A DNA stretch of 64,000 nt, taken from positions 1 through 64,000 of the forward strand of contig CAJUGX010000004.1 in NCBI GenBank assembly GCA_910586385.1, read 5' to 3'. The position numbers and the translations under genes are program-made. Shown in pieces: positions 1-7,324 of the stretch (positions within the stretch are counted from its first letter, which is position 1; every line of letters begins with the position of its first letter). Source of the stretch: an uncultured Christensenella sp. Lineage in GTDB: Bacteria > Bacillota > Clostridia > Christensenellales > UBA1242. A model generated the notes under the pieces. It saw only the letters and a list, made by a program, of their open reading frames with translations, made no database searches and was not told the DNA's origin.

Positions 1-1579
1 AATTCCACGATGTCGCCGGCTTTGTAATGTCTGAAACTCCATAATTCCCTTTTATAACTGTCACATAAAAACTCTTAATTGTCCACTGTGCATATATGTC
101 GGCACCAGTATAGATTGACGTCTCTGTGATTCTTGTGCCACCACTTTCCGCAGTATACCAACCATTGAATGTATAACCCGTTCGAGTCACTGTTGGCAGG
201 CTTCCATATTGCAAACCAACGAAATGGTTTTTATATGCTTCGGGTTCTGATGTGGCATGCCAATATAAATCATTTTCAAACCATAATTGCAATGTGTCGT
301 TGTATGAATTGTTAGAGCCGTCTTTTCTGTATTTTATGTAGATTTCGTGATTCCCACTCGATATACCGGTGTAGGTCAATGTTTTTACGGTGGCAGAAGA
401 CTCCCCGTATGTCCGCTTGAAATACGACGAGTCCGCCGTATAACTGTCAGCCAGAGCAGAATCTAAATTGCTGAAAATCGCATAATCATAGTTGCTCTCT
501 CCATAACTTATGTATTTTATCGTAAATGAAGCATTTGCAATTTCTGCACGAAATTTGATGCCAATCATAGAGTGTGAGTTGTGCACGCCCTTGTTTTGGC
601 TTTCAAAATAACCGCTCGAATTTATGTTGAAACCATATCCATAGTATGACACGGATATGTTTGTTATTTGATATGTTCTTGGAAGTGTGACAGTTCCACC
701 TGTCTTGTTTGCGGTCAACTTTTGTTTTGTTGGCAAGGTCGCATTCCCGCCATTTGCAATCCAGTGTGCATAAAGAGTCCAGTTTTGTGTGACAAAGAAC
801 GAATCTGTCGCAAGATCGCCGCCCACTTTCTTTGTATACCACCCAACAAAAGTATATCCCGCTCTTGTTGGCTTTGGCAGACTCATCGTCCTAGTTGTCG
901 CTCCACCATTCAAAAGCATATATGATGCTCCCGGTCCAGTTATGCAAGTTCGACCAGTAGGTGAGTAAACTGATGAAGAACTTTTTGTAATACTCATCGC
1001 TCTAACACTGCTTGACAATGCTCCACCACTATAACTCGCAGTTAATGTTGCTTTAAGATAATAAGTGCCCGCTGTTGGCATACAACCATATTTCAGTTTA
1101 ACAGATTTACTAGTTAATTTCGCAGTGTTATAATCTGTTCCAGACACAGAAAAAGATATATTCAAATTTGCAAGTGATGTGCTATAACTTAACGAATTTC
1201 CAAATTTATATGAACCACCATGTGACGAAGAATTGTCGTTTGAAACGGTGGCGATTTTTCCGCCACTGTAAGAATAGATTGTTCCACTTACATCCGAAGT
1301 TGTTCTTATGCTATCCGTGCCATACGAGCCGTTGGTTATGGTACTATCGTCGTACAAATCCGATGGGGTTGTGACATAATATGGATCAAAATAATTGACT
1401 GGGATGTTGTCATAATTTAGATCAAACAAAATTCGGTAGCCGGTCGTCGCATTTTCAGTAACCCTATCTTCATTTTTTTCTGTAGATGAGCCAAGACTTT
1501 CCGCCAAAAGAACACCGCCTGCAATTGAGCACACAGCAAACAAAAATACCACAAAGATAAGTGACAATATTCTTTTCAT
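1..1579 (-). CDS. Secreted surface protein with InlB-type (Listeria-Bacteroides) repeats, 3' end beyond window
   Basis: The reading frame is open from an ATG at 1579 to the window edge, so the gene is partial. The N-terminus is a signal peptide (MKRILSLIFVVFLFAVCSIAGG). Ser/Thr/Tyr/Gly-rich extracellular sequence follows. At least two InlB B-type repeats are readable, with the cores GYTFVGWYTK...LYAHW and GYTFNGWYTA...IYAQW. Such repeats occur in cell-surface or secreted proteins of gut Firmicutes and Bacteroidetes, often in adhesins. The anchor and any effector domain lie outside the window. No good Shine-Dalgarno sequence precedes the ATG; a hairpin (1591-1612) sits there instead. The promoter carries a G10 tract. 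The exact ligand is unknown. Confidence 0.8.
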   Translation of the reverse strand, partial: MKRILSLIFVVFLFAVCSIAGGVLLAESLGSSTEKNEDRVTENATTGYRILFDLNYDNIPVNYFDPYYVTTPSDLYDDSTITNGSYGTDSIRTTSDVSGTIYSYSGGKIATVSNDNSSSHGGSYKFGNSLSYSTSLANLNISFSVSGTDYNTAKLTSKSVKLKYGCMPTAGTYYLKATLTASYSGGALSSSVRAMSITKSSSSVYSPTGRTCITGPGASYMLLNGGATTRTMSLPKPTRAGYTFVGWYTKKVGGDLATDSFFVTQNWTLYAHWIANGGNATLPTKQKLTANKTGGTVTLPRTYQITNISVSYYGYGFNINSSGYFESQNKGVHNSHSMIGIKFRAEIANASFTIKYISYGESNYDYAIFSNLDSALADSYTADSSYFKRTYGESSATVKTLTYTGISSGNHEIYIKYRKDGSNNSYNDTLQLWFENDLYWHATSEPEAYKNHFVGLQYGSLPTVTRTGYTFNGWYTAESGGTRITETSIYTGADIYAQWTIKSFYVTVIKGNYGVSDITKPATSWN

Positions 1580-1580
1580 A

Positions 1581-1625
1581 GGTATACCGATGAATATATA
1601 TTTATATATTCATTTTTAGTATACC
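1581..1625 (-). repeat. Nested inverted repeats in the 5' leader of the surface-protein gene
   Basis: The inner palindrome at 1591-1612 has 9-bp arms (TGAATATAT/ATATATTCA). The outer arms are GGTATAC at 1581-1587 and GTATACC at 1619-1625; the latter overlaps the -10 box. The structure could form a leader hairpin just before the start codon or act as a protein-binding site. No function is proven. Confidence 0.5.
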
Positions 1626-1648
1626 CCCCCCCCGCAAAGAAATATCAA
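1618..1648 (-). promoter_or_regulatory. Promoter with a G10 homopolymer in the spacer
   Basis: On the minus strand -35 is TTGATA (1648-1643) and -10 is TATACT (1623-1618). The 19-nt spacer contains ten consecutive G (1633-1624 on the minus strand). Loss of two G would give the optimal 17-nt spacing. It reads into the surface-protein gene starting at 1579. Confidence 0.6.
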
Positions 1649-1701
1649 GCAAAATGAAGAGATTTCTCACTATTTTTCGACAAAAAACACACGAAAAAAC
1701 G

Positions 1702-1727
1702 AAAAAAGACATCAACTGATGTCTCTT
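1702..1727 (-). terminator. Rho-independent terminator after yajC
   Basis: The hairpin arms are GACATCA and TGATGTC, with a T run on the minus strand (A run 1702-1707 on the plus strand). It lies 16 bases past the yajC stop. Confidence 0.7.
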
Positions 1728-1742
1728 TCTTTGTGTTTAGTC

Positions 1743-2261
1743 TTATTTCTTTGAAGATTTTGTTGTCTTCTTTGCAGCAGGTTTTTCGCTTGCAACAGGT
1801 GCAGCTTTTTCTTCAACCTTTGGTTCTTCCGCTTTCACTTCTTCAGTTGAAGCAGCTTTCTTTGAAGTTTTTGCAGTTTTCTTTTCTGCTGCAACTTCTG
1901 CTTCACGCTTTTCTACTTCTGCTTTCAAAGCTTCTTCACGAGCAATTTCTTCGTCGCTTTTGAAAACTGTGTAGATTGCATAAGCGTCAACTGTCATATA
2001 ACTCTTTGTTTTTCCGCCAGTTTCAAGCACAACCAATTTTTTTGAATCATCAAACTTGAGTTCTGTGATTGTCCCATAAACCCCGCTTGTTGTGAGCACT
2101 TTGTCTCCAACCTTCAAAGAATTTGTTTGTTCTTGAATCTTCTGAGACTCTTTTTTGTTTCTTTGGCTCATCATGATTGGCATAGCAATCAAAAGCAATG
2201 CAACAACACCGATCAAAACATAGTTCCAAACGCTGTTTGATGCGAGCAACATACTATTCAT
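1743..2261 (-). CDS. yajC: Preprotein translocase subunit YajC with long charged C-terminal tail
   Basis: YajC is the small accessory subunit of the SecDF-YajC complex, which assists Sec-dependent export. The 172-residue protein has one N-terminal transmembrane helix (about residues 12-32), then the cytosolic YajC core. Recognisable core pieces are MMSQRNKKESQK and VGDKVLTTSGVYGTI. YajC proteins are usually around 90-110 residues. Here residues from about 105 form a Lys/Ala/Glu/Val-rich low-complexity tail (repeated AEKK, AEEPKVEEK), probably disordered. A GGAGAGAGG-like ribosome-binding site precedes the ATG. A 24-residue membrane peptide is encoded 36 bp upstream on the same transcript. SecD and SecF are not in the window. 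Confidence 0.9.
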   Translation of the reverse strand: MNSMLLASNSVWNYVLIGVVALLLIAMPIMMSQRNKKESQKIQEQTNSLKVGDKVLTTSGVYGTITELKFDDSKKLVVLETGGKTKSYMTVDAYAIYTVFKSDEEIAREEALKAEVEKREAEVAAEKKTAKTSKKAASTEEVKAEEPKVEEKAAPVASEKPAAKKTTKSSKK

Positions 2262-2296
2262 ATCCTCTCTCCCTTCACGCCCCGTGGCGTTTTATT

Positions 2297-2371
2297 TTAT
2301 TTGAAGTAAAACCCCACAACGAGCATAAGGAATATCACCCCGATTGGAATTATCAATTCATTTATTCCCAT
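2297..2371 (-). CDS. 24-residue single-pass membrane peptide, first gene of the yajC transcript
   Basis: The ATG at 2371 is preceded by AAAGGAG at optimal spacing. The peptide starts MGINELIIPIGVIFLMLVVG and ends FYFK before a TAA stop, so almost the whole chain is one hydrophobic helix. It lies between a consensus promoter (2405-2433) and yajC, with 36 bp to the yajC start. The strong ribosome-binding site, promoter placement and membrane-helix composition argue that it is translated. It is too short to assign to a family. It resembles the transmembrane segment of YajC-like proteins only in general character. Function unknown; partnering with the translocon is a guess from position. Confidence 0.6.
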   Translation of the reverse strand: MGINELIIPIGVIFLMLVVGFYFK

Positions 2372-2404
2372 TGATCTTTACTCCTTTTGTCATCTTACCA
2401 TACA

Positions 2405-2433
2405 ATTATACATTAAACCAAACAAATTTTCAA
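2405..2433 (-). promoter_or_regulatory. Sigma-A promoter of the small-peptide/yajC transcript
   Basis: -35 TTGAAA (2433-2428), 17-nt spacer, -10 TATAAT (2410-2405), on the minus strand. Confidence 0.75.
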
Positions 2434-2503
2434 GATAAAAATCAAATTTTGTCGATAAAAGTCGATAGGCACGCCTATTTCTATAAAAATAGCATATTAA
2501 TTT

Positions 2504-2608
2504 TTTTTCGTCTTTATTTCTTCATCAGGGGACACGTCCCACTCTATCCAAGCTAAGGACATCACCGAAAACAACTAATTCAACTTTTTCGTCTTTATTT
2601 CTTCATCA
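2504..2608. repeat. 24-bp direct repeat of the thrS 3' end
   Basis: The same 24 bases (starting TTTTTCGTCTTTATTTC and ending TTCATCA) occur at 2504-2527 and 2585-2608, 81 bp apart. The second copy lies inside the last codons of thrS, and the first lies in the intergenic region. This looks like the remnant of a short tandem duplication. The unit between them contains a GGGAC..GTCCC inverted repeat at 2529-2540. No T-rich thrS terminator is obvious here. Confidence 0.7.
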
Positions 2609-4314
2609 AGGCGAACAAGGAAATCATCAAGGTTGAGACCGCTCTTGTTTTCATAACCTCTTCCACGGATTGAGATTTGGTTGTTCTTTTCTTCTTCATC
2701 ACCAACGATGATAAGATAAGGTATTTTCATTGAGAGTGCTTCTCTGATTTTGTAGCCAACTTTCTCATTTCTGTCATCGAGTTCCACCCTTATTCCATGT
2801 GCAAAAAGTTTGTCATAAATCTTCTTTGCGTATCCATTGTTTCTTTCAGTAAGAGTCAAAACCTTAACTTGCACTGGTGCAAGCCAAAGTGGGAATACCC
2901 CCGCAAAATGCTCAATCAAAATCCCAATAAATCTCTCCAAAGAGCCATAAACAACCCTATGAATCATGATAGGTCTGTGCTTTTCGCCATCCTCACCAAC
3001 ATATTCAAGGTCAAATCGTTGTGGAAGTTGGAAATCAAGTTGAATTGTTCCGCACTGCCAGGTTCTTCCAATCGCATCAGTAAGATGGAAGTCAATTTTT
3101 GGTCCATAGAAAGCCCCATCGCCCTCGTTGACAACATAGTCAAGCCCAAGATCGTCAAGAGCCTCTCTAAGTCCAGCCGTTGCAAGTTCCCAATCCTCAT
3201 CACTGCCCATGCTGTTTTCTGGTCTTGTTGAAAGTTCGACATGATAACTGAAATTGAATGTTTTATAAACTGTGTCAATAAGTGAAACAACACCTTTGAT
3301 TTCGCTCTTGATTTGCTCTGGGGTCATGAAGATGTGAGCATCATCTTGTGTGAAGCAACGCACTCTCATGAGTCCACCAAGTTCGCCAGACTTTTCGTGA
3401 CGATGAACAAGACCAAGTTCGCCAACTCTCATTGGCAAATCTCTGTAAGAATGAGGTTCATTTTTATAAACCAAGATGCCACCCGGACAGTTCATAGGCT
3501 TGATTGCAAAATCAACATCATCAATCTTTGTTGTGTACATATTTTGTTTGTAATGATCCCAATGTCCTGAAGTCTCCCAAAGGTGACGTGAAAGCATGAT
3601 TGGAGTTGACACTTCGGCATAGCCTGCCTTTCTGTGAAGATCGTGCCAATAATCAACCAACAGATTTTTGACAATCATTCCATTTGGAAGATAGAATGGA
3701 AATCCTGGTCCATCTTGAGAAAGCATAAAGAGTTTGAGTTCTTTTCCAAGTTTTCTGTGGTCACGCTTTTTTGCCTCTTCAAGCATATTGATGTGCTCAT
3801 TCAATTGTTTTTTGTCAGCAAAAGCATAAACATACACTCTTTGGAGCATCTTGTTTTTTTCATTGCCACGCCAATATGCACCATTGACTGAGTGGATTTT
3901 GTAAGCATAGTTTTGCAAGTTTTTGCTGCTCTCAACATGAGGTCCTCTGCAAAGGTCGAAGAAGTCATCTCCTGTGTAGTATACAGAAATCTTTTCTCCC
4001 TCTGGAAGTTCGTTGATGATTTCAGTCTTATACTCATTCCCAGCAAAAAGTTTGAGTGCCTCTGCCTTTGAAACTTCTTTTCTGACAAACTCCTCGCCCT
4101 TGTTCAAGATTTCTTTCATCTTCTTTTCGATCGCGTCGAAATGGTCTGGCGTCAACTGTTCGTCAAGGTCAACATCATAATAGAATCCATCTTCAATCGC
4201 TGGTCCGATTGTCAACTTTGTCTTTGGGTAAAGTGAGACAAGAGCCTTCGCCAAGATGTGTGCGAGACTGTGTCTTGCCTTTTGCAATTTTTCATCGAGT
4301 TCTTTCTTTTCCAT
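2575..4314 (-). CDS. thrS: Threonyl-tRNA synthetase lacking the N-terminal TGS domain
   Basis: The enzyme charges tRNA-Thr with threonine. ATG at 4314 is chosen because GGAGG lies 8 nt upstream; a TTG five codons earlier overlaps that site. The 579-residue protein begins directly in the N2 editing domain (HSLAHILA), then the class II catalytic core, then the anticodon-binding domain. Zinc-site residues are visible: Cys in PMNCPGG, His in the DDAHIF motif, and His in MIHRVVYGS. The family normally has about 640 residues, with a 60-residue TGS domain first; that domain is absent. Regulation is by the T-box leader directly upstream. ytxC lies further upstream, as in bacilli. Confidence 0.95.
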   Translation of the reverse strand: MEKKELDEKLQKARHSLAHILAKALVSLYPKTKLTIGPAIEDGFYYDVDLDEQLTPDHFDAIEKKMKEILNKGEEFVRKEVSKAEALKLFAGNEYKTEIINELPEGEKISVYYTGDDFFDLCRGPHVESSKNLQNYAYKIHSVNGAYWRGNEKNKMLQRVYVYAFADKKQLNEHINMLEEAKKRDHRKLGKELKLFMLSQDGPGFPFYLPNGMIVKNLLVDYWHDLHRKAGYAEVSTPIMLSRHLWETSGHWDHYKQNMYTTKIDDVDFAIKPMNCPGGILVYKNEPHSYRDLPMRVGELGLVHRHEKSGELGGLMRVRCFTQDDAHIFMTPEQIKSEIKGVVSLIDTVYKTFNFSYHVELSTRPENSMGSDEDWELATAGLREALDDLGLDYVVNEGDGAFYGPKIDFHLTDAIGRTWQCGTIQLDFQLPQRFDLEYVGEDGEKHRPIMIHRVVYGSLERFIGILIEHFAGVFPLWLAPVQVKVLTLTERNNGYAKKIYDKLFAHGIRVELDDRNEKVGYKIREALSMKIPYLIIVGDEEEKNNQISIRGRGYENKSGLNLDDFLVRLDEEIKTKKLN

Positions 4315-4339
4315 AATAAAATCCTCCAAATATGCCTGT

Positions 4340-4575
4340 CTCTAAAAACAAAAAATCCTTAAAAACAAGTCATGCCTTGTCTTTAAGGACGATTTTTCAA
4401 AAACCGTGGTTCCACCTTAATTGCGACTGAACTATTTCAACCGCCACTCTTTTCTTCGTATCTCAAACATAAAAGGTGGTTTCACTTTTTCCAATCAACT
4501 TCGGTTTTTCACCAGCCAACCTTTCTCTGTGCGTCTTTTGGAATGCTACTTGTCTTTTACTAAATACTTACCTCA
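4340..4575 (-). promoter_or_regulatory. T-box riboswitch (threonine) with terminator, leader of thrS
   Basis: On the minus strand the leader contains an AGAGA-type sequence (CAGAGAAAGG) and the T-box core AAGGTGGAACCACGG (4418-4404). A hairpin at about 4395-4350 follows (arms TCCTTAAAGACAAG and CTTGTTTTTAAGGA), then a T run. This is the usual T-box layout: uncharged tRNA pairs with the UGGNACC bulge and prevents termination. The Thr specificity is inferred from the downstream gene. I did not place the specifier codon with certainty; a GTGAAACCACC stretch offers ACC. Confidence 0.9.
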
Positions 4576-4604
4576 ATTATACGCCACATCAAAAATGTTG
4601 TCAA
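4576..4604 (-). promoter_or_regulatory. Sigma-A promoter of the T-box-thrS transcript
   Basis: Perfect boxes on the minus strand: TTGACA (4604-4599), 17-nt spacer, TATAAT (4581-4576). Confidence 0.85.
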
Positions 4605-4621
4605 GAAAAATTTTCAGTTTT

Positions 4622-5416
4622 TCAAACTTTCCTTCCAACGAAAACCGCATTTGGTCTGTCGGTGATTTTCTCCACCGCCTTGTCATAGCACACATTCACC
4701 CTTTCTTCGAAAATCTTTGACAGAAAGCCAGCCGTGCCTTCATCGGACTTGCAAAAGAGGTTGATTTTCTTTGGACACAGTTCGATAAGTGACGACACCA
4801 ACCCCTCACTAGATAGCTCGTTGCACTGAAAATCATCAGAGTCTCTGCCCAAACAAATCGAATATCCTTTCTCATCTTCAAAGACACTGATTTCTTCTTC
4901 ACCAATTTCAAGGTTGTCAATCAAAAATTTCAAAAGGTCAAAGAAAGCATCACTGCTGACAAGATAATCACTGTTTTCGTTTGCGAGCGTGACAAGTTCT
5001 GTCCACTTCTCTCTTAGCGCTCTCAAACGAAAGAAATAGAATGAGTCTAAATAGAGGTTTTTCTGCAAATTTAAGTTTTTGCTTATGAGATAGAAGTCCG
5101 TTTCCTTGTCGAAATTGATGAGAGCCTTTTTGAAAGCCATAACCGTCATGGTCTCGTGAGAAGGCAAGTGAAGATTTTCAGTCAAAAACTTCTCTTTATA
5201 AAAATTGCATATTGTTTTGATGATGCACCTTTCAACAATCCCTGAAACACGCACCTGCTCTGTTTCTGGGCAAGCCAAAAGCACATAAATTTTTTCGTAT
5301 TCTTCATAACAAGTCACGACAGTGTCGTATTCACTCGTTTGAGCCTTCAAAGTCTGATAGACAAACCTTGCGACCTCAAAATTTTTAGAGTCAACAGAAA
5401 TAGAAAGTTCCCACAT
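4622..5416 (-). CDS. ytxC: Putative sporulation protein of the YtxC family
   Basis: A 264-residue protein without signal peptide or clear membrane helix. Length, overall pattern and the central stretch FYFFRLRALREKW match the YtxC family, whose gene also neighbours thrS in bacilli. YtxC is linked to sporulation, but its biochemical role is not known. GAGGAG precedes the ATG at good spacing. It is transcribed divergently from the lipoprotein gene at 5557 and in the same direction as thrS, which has its own promoter. The family call rests on synteny plus the motif, so it is moderately secure. Confidence 0.65.
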   Translation of the reverse strand: MWELSISVDSKNFEVARFVYQTLKAQTSEYDTVVTCYEEYEKIYVLLACPETEQVRVSGIVERCIIKTICNFYKEKFLTENLHLPSHETMTVMAFKKALINFDKETDFYLISKNLNLQKNLYLDSFYFFRLRALREKWTELVTLANENSDYLVSSDAFFDLLKFLIDNLEIGEEEISVFEDEKGYSICLGRDSDDFQCNELSSEGLVSSLIELCPKKINLFCKSDEGTAGFLSKIFEERVNVCYDKAVEKITDRPNAVFVGRKV

Positions 5417-5556
5417 AAAAAACTCCTCACCAAAGTATCATATGCAAGAGACTCGGAAATACTCATAAATGTTTTTATTTTTGTAATTGTATTCTTTTGA
5501 TTGACTTTTCTGGCTTCTTTCCGATAAAATTTCTCCAAGAAAGGAACTATCATAAT

Positions 5557-6405
5557 ATGAAAAAGAAAATTGGTATTTTTGCATTGCTGCTTGTCATACT
5601 TCCACTTCTGGTTTTGACCGGATGTGGGACAACTGACTCTTTCACTATAAATGTTAAATCAAATTGGACTGGACTTCCAAGCAACACTGGCGGTGGCTCT
5701 GTGATGGGTGCTGGCTCATACTCAGAAGGCAAAAAAGTCACCCTTACAGCAACTGCAAAACCAAACAGCAGGTTTATTGCGTGGGTTTATGAAGATAGTT
5801 TGCTCATCACAAATGACAGCACTTACACAATCAAAAACGATGGCGCGGACAAAGCAGTCACAAAAAGCGAACTTACTTTCAAATCAAACAAAAAGACCAA
5901 AGGCACCTACACCGCAATCTTCGACGACAACAAAATCGCCTACACGATGCTGTCCTCATGGAGAGTGACAAACGACCTTGGGGTCGGCGGGGTTGAAGAC
6001 TCAGAAACAAGTACCCTTGTCACAATGTCTGCAAACCTTTATATTTCACAAGGAAACATCCCTTCAGATGTCTACACAGCCACAAGTTTTGAACTCAAAA
6101 ACAATGTCATCAACCACATATCAAGCATCAAAAATATCTTGAAATTGAGCGCGGAAGAGCCTCAGTCTTTGACAGTTGATTTCACCTTAAACGAAGGTAT
6201 GTCTCAACCATTCTCAAAATTGATGAGCGCACAGATTCCATTTGGCACAGGCACAGAAGATTTCGTTCAGTCAAGTGATGCGTCTTATTCATACAAAACC
6301 ACCTATACATCAAAAGGAACATACGAAATTGTCTTCAAATTCACAATGAGTGGAGCAGAAAAATATTTGGTTATTGAATATTCAAATTTGAATGTGATTT
6401 TCTAA
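5557..6405 (+). CDS. Lipoprotein with an InlB/bacterial-repeat-like domain
   Basis: The ATG at 5557 has AAAGGAAC upstream and directly gives a lipoprotein signal peptide: Lys-rich start, hydrophobic core and the lipobox LTGC, with Cys about residue 23. The mature 260 residues should be anchored on the outer face of the membrane. Residues about 50-75 (EGKKVTLTATAKPNSRFIAW) resemble the divergent InlB or 'bacterial repeat' beta-fold that follows a GxGxV-type strand. The remainder, rich in Ser/Thr, is unrecognised. A promoter with TTGACT about 16-18 nt ahead of a GATAAAAT -10 region lies at 5501-5530. A terminator follows. Confidence 0.75.
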   Translation: MKKKIGIFALLLVILPLLVLTGCGTTDSFTINVKSNWTGLPSNTGGGSVMGAGSYSEGKKVTLTATAKPNSRFIAWVYEDSLLITNDSTYTIKNDGADKAVTKSELTFKSNKKTKGTYTAIFDDNKIAYTMLSSWRVTNDLGVGGVEDSETSTLVTMSANLYISQGNIPSDVYTATSFELKNNVINHISSIKNILKLSAEEPQSLTVDFTLNEGMSQPFSKLMSAQIPFGTGTEDFVQSSDASYSYKTTYTSKGTYEIVFKFTMSGAEKYLVIEYSNLNVIF

Positions 6406-6423
6406 AAACACCTCAAAAACAAC

Positions 6424-6452
6424 AAAAAACAGCGCATAATCGCTGTTTTTTC
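6424..6452. terminator. Bidirectional terminator between lipoprotein gene and truA
   Basis: Arms AAAAACAGCG and CGCTGTTTTT with a 6-nt loop serve both converging genes. Confidence 0.8.
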
Positions 6453-6458
6453 TATTTT

Positions 6459-7196
6459 TTATTGATATTTGACACTTTTCAAATAAAGTCCGTTTGGCTC
6501 CATTGTTTTTCCAAGTGAATTTCTATCCAAATTTTCAAAAGCATCTTTTATGCAATTTTCATCAAGTTTCCCCCTGCCAATGTCAAGCAATGTGCCAACG
6601 ATGATTCTGACCATGTTATACAAAAATCCATTGCCGGTGATTTCAAATTTTATGACTTTGCCCCTCTTTGAAAGTTTGACATCATACACTTCTCTTTCAA
6701 AGTTTTGGACGCTTGTATCAGCACTTGAAAACGCCTTGAAATTGTGTTTTCCAACAAGATATTTTGCCGCATTTTTCATTTTCTCAAAATCAACATCATA
6801 AGGGAAAAATCCAATTGTCTGAAAATCAATTGCGCTCCTCTGTCCACCCACTTGGACGACATAAACATATGTCTTTTTCTTTGCGGAAAACCTTGCGTGA
6901 AAATCTTCATCAACCTCTTCAACTTTGACAATTCTGATGTCACCATCGAGCAAATTGTTGAGGGCTGATTTGATATTTTTCAAAGGGATTGCACATTCAC
7001 ATTTCACACTTGCAACTTGTCCAAGTGCATGCACTCCTCGATCTGTACGTCCACTTCCTTCAAAGACAACCTTCTCTTTTGTCAGGTCGAAAAAGCAACG
7101 CTCCAGTTCTCCTTGCACCGTCCTTTTCCCATTTTGCTTTTGCCAACCGAAGAAACTTCCGCCATTGTATTCAATCACAAATCTCAGATTTCTCAT
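6459..7196 (-). CDS. truA: tRNA pseudouridine(38-40) synthase TruA
   Basis: TruA converts uridines 38, 39 and 40 in the tRNA anticodon arm to pseudouridine. The 245-residue length is typical. The N-terminal core FVIEYNGGSFFGWQKQ and the catalytic motif GSGRTDRGVHALGQ are present, with Asp in the RTD turn as nucleophile. The C-terminal half contains GNGFLYNMVRIIVGTLLDIG, the second conserved TruA block. It converges with the lipoprotein gene across a shared terminator and stands alone upstream of the divergent PFOR gene. Confidence 0.95.
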   Translation of the reverse strand: MRNLRFVIEYNGGSFFGWQKQNGKRTVQGELERCFFDLTKEKVVFEGSGRTDRGVHALGQVASVKCECAIPLKNIKSALNNLLDGDIRIVKVEEVDEDFHARFSAKKKTYVYVVQVGGQRSAIDFQTIGFFPYDVDFEKMKNAAKYLVGKHNFKAFSSADTSVQNFEREVYDVKLSKRGKVIKFEITGNGFLYNMVRIIVGTLLDIGRGKLDENCIKDAFENLDRNSLGKTMEPNGLYLKSVKYQ

Positions 7197-7249
7197 GTTT
7201 TTATTTTACAAGAATTGGTGTCATTTTGCCAAACAAACTTGAAATAAAT

Positions 7250-7318
7250 TTGACTTATTTTTTTGAAATAGTTAAACTATGATATACTATGATATAAAGT
7301 TTTTTATATATAAGGAGT
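7250..7318 (+). promoter_or_regulatory. Promoter region of the PFOR gene with tandem repeat and palindrome
   Basis: TTGACT (7250-7255) lies 17 nt from TAAACT (7273-7278); an alternative -10, TATACT, is at 7283-7288. ATAGTT-A-AACTAT (7268-7280) is palindromic. A perfect 10-bp tandem repeat (ACTATGATAT, 7276-7295) overlaps the -10 region. AAGGAG at 7313-7318 is the ribosome-binding site. The repeats may be an operator; no regulator is identified. Confidence 0.5.
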
Positions 7319-7324
7319 ACTATA

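Noticed and set aside
2529..2540. GGGAC..GTCCC near thrS as a REP/RAYT palindrome
   Set aside because: Only a short 5-bp inverted repeat, single copy in the window, no RAYT gene.
3000..3900. Long plus-strand ORFs inside thrS and similar overlapping frames in nifJ, dnaK, fusA and tuf
   Set aside because: They are antisense shadows of well-supported genes, without ribosome-binding sites or recognisable protein composition.
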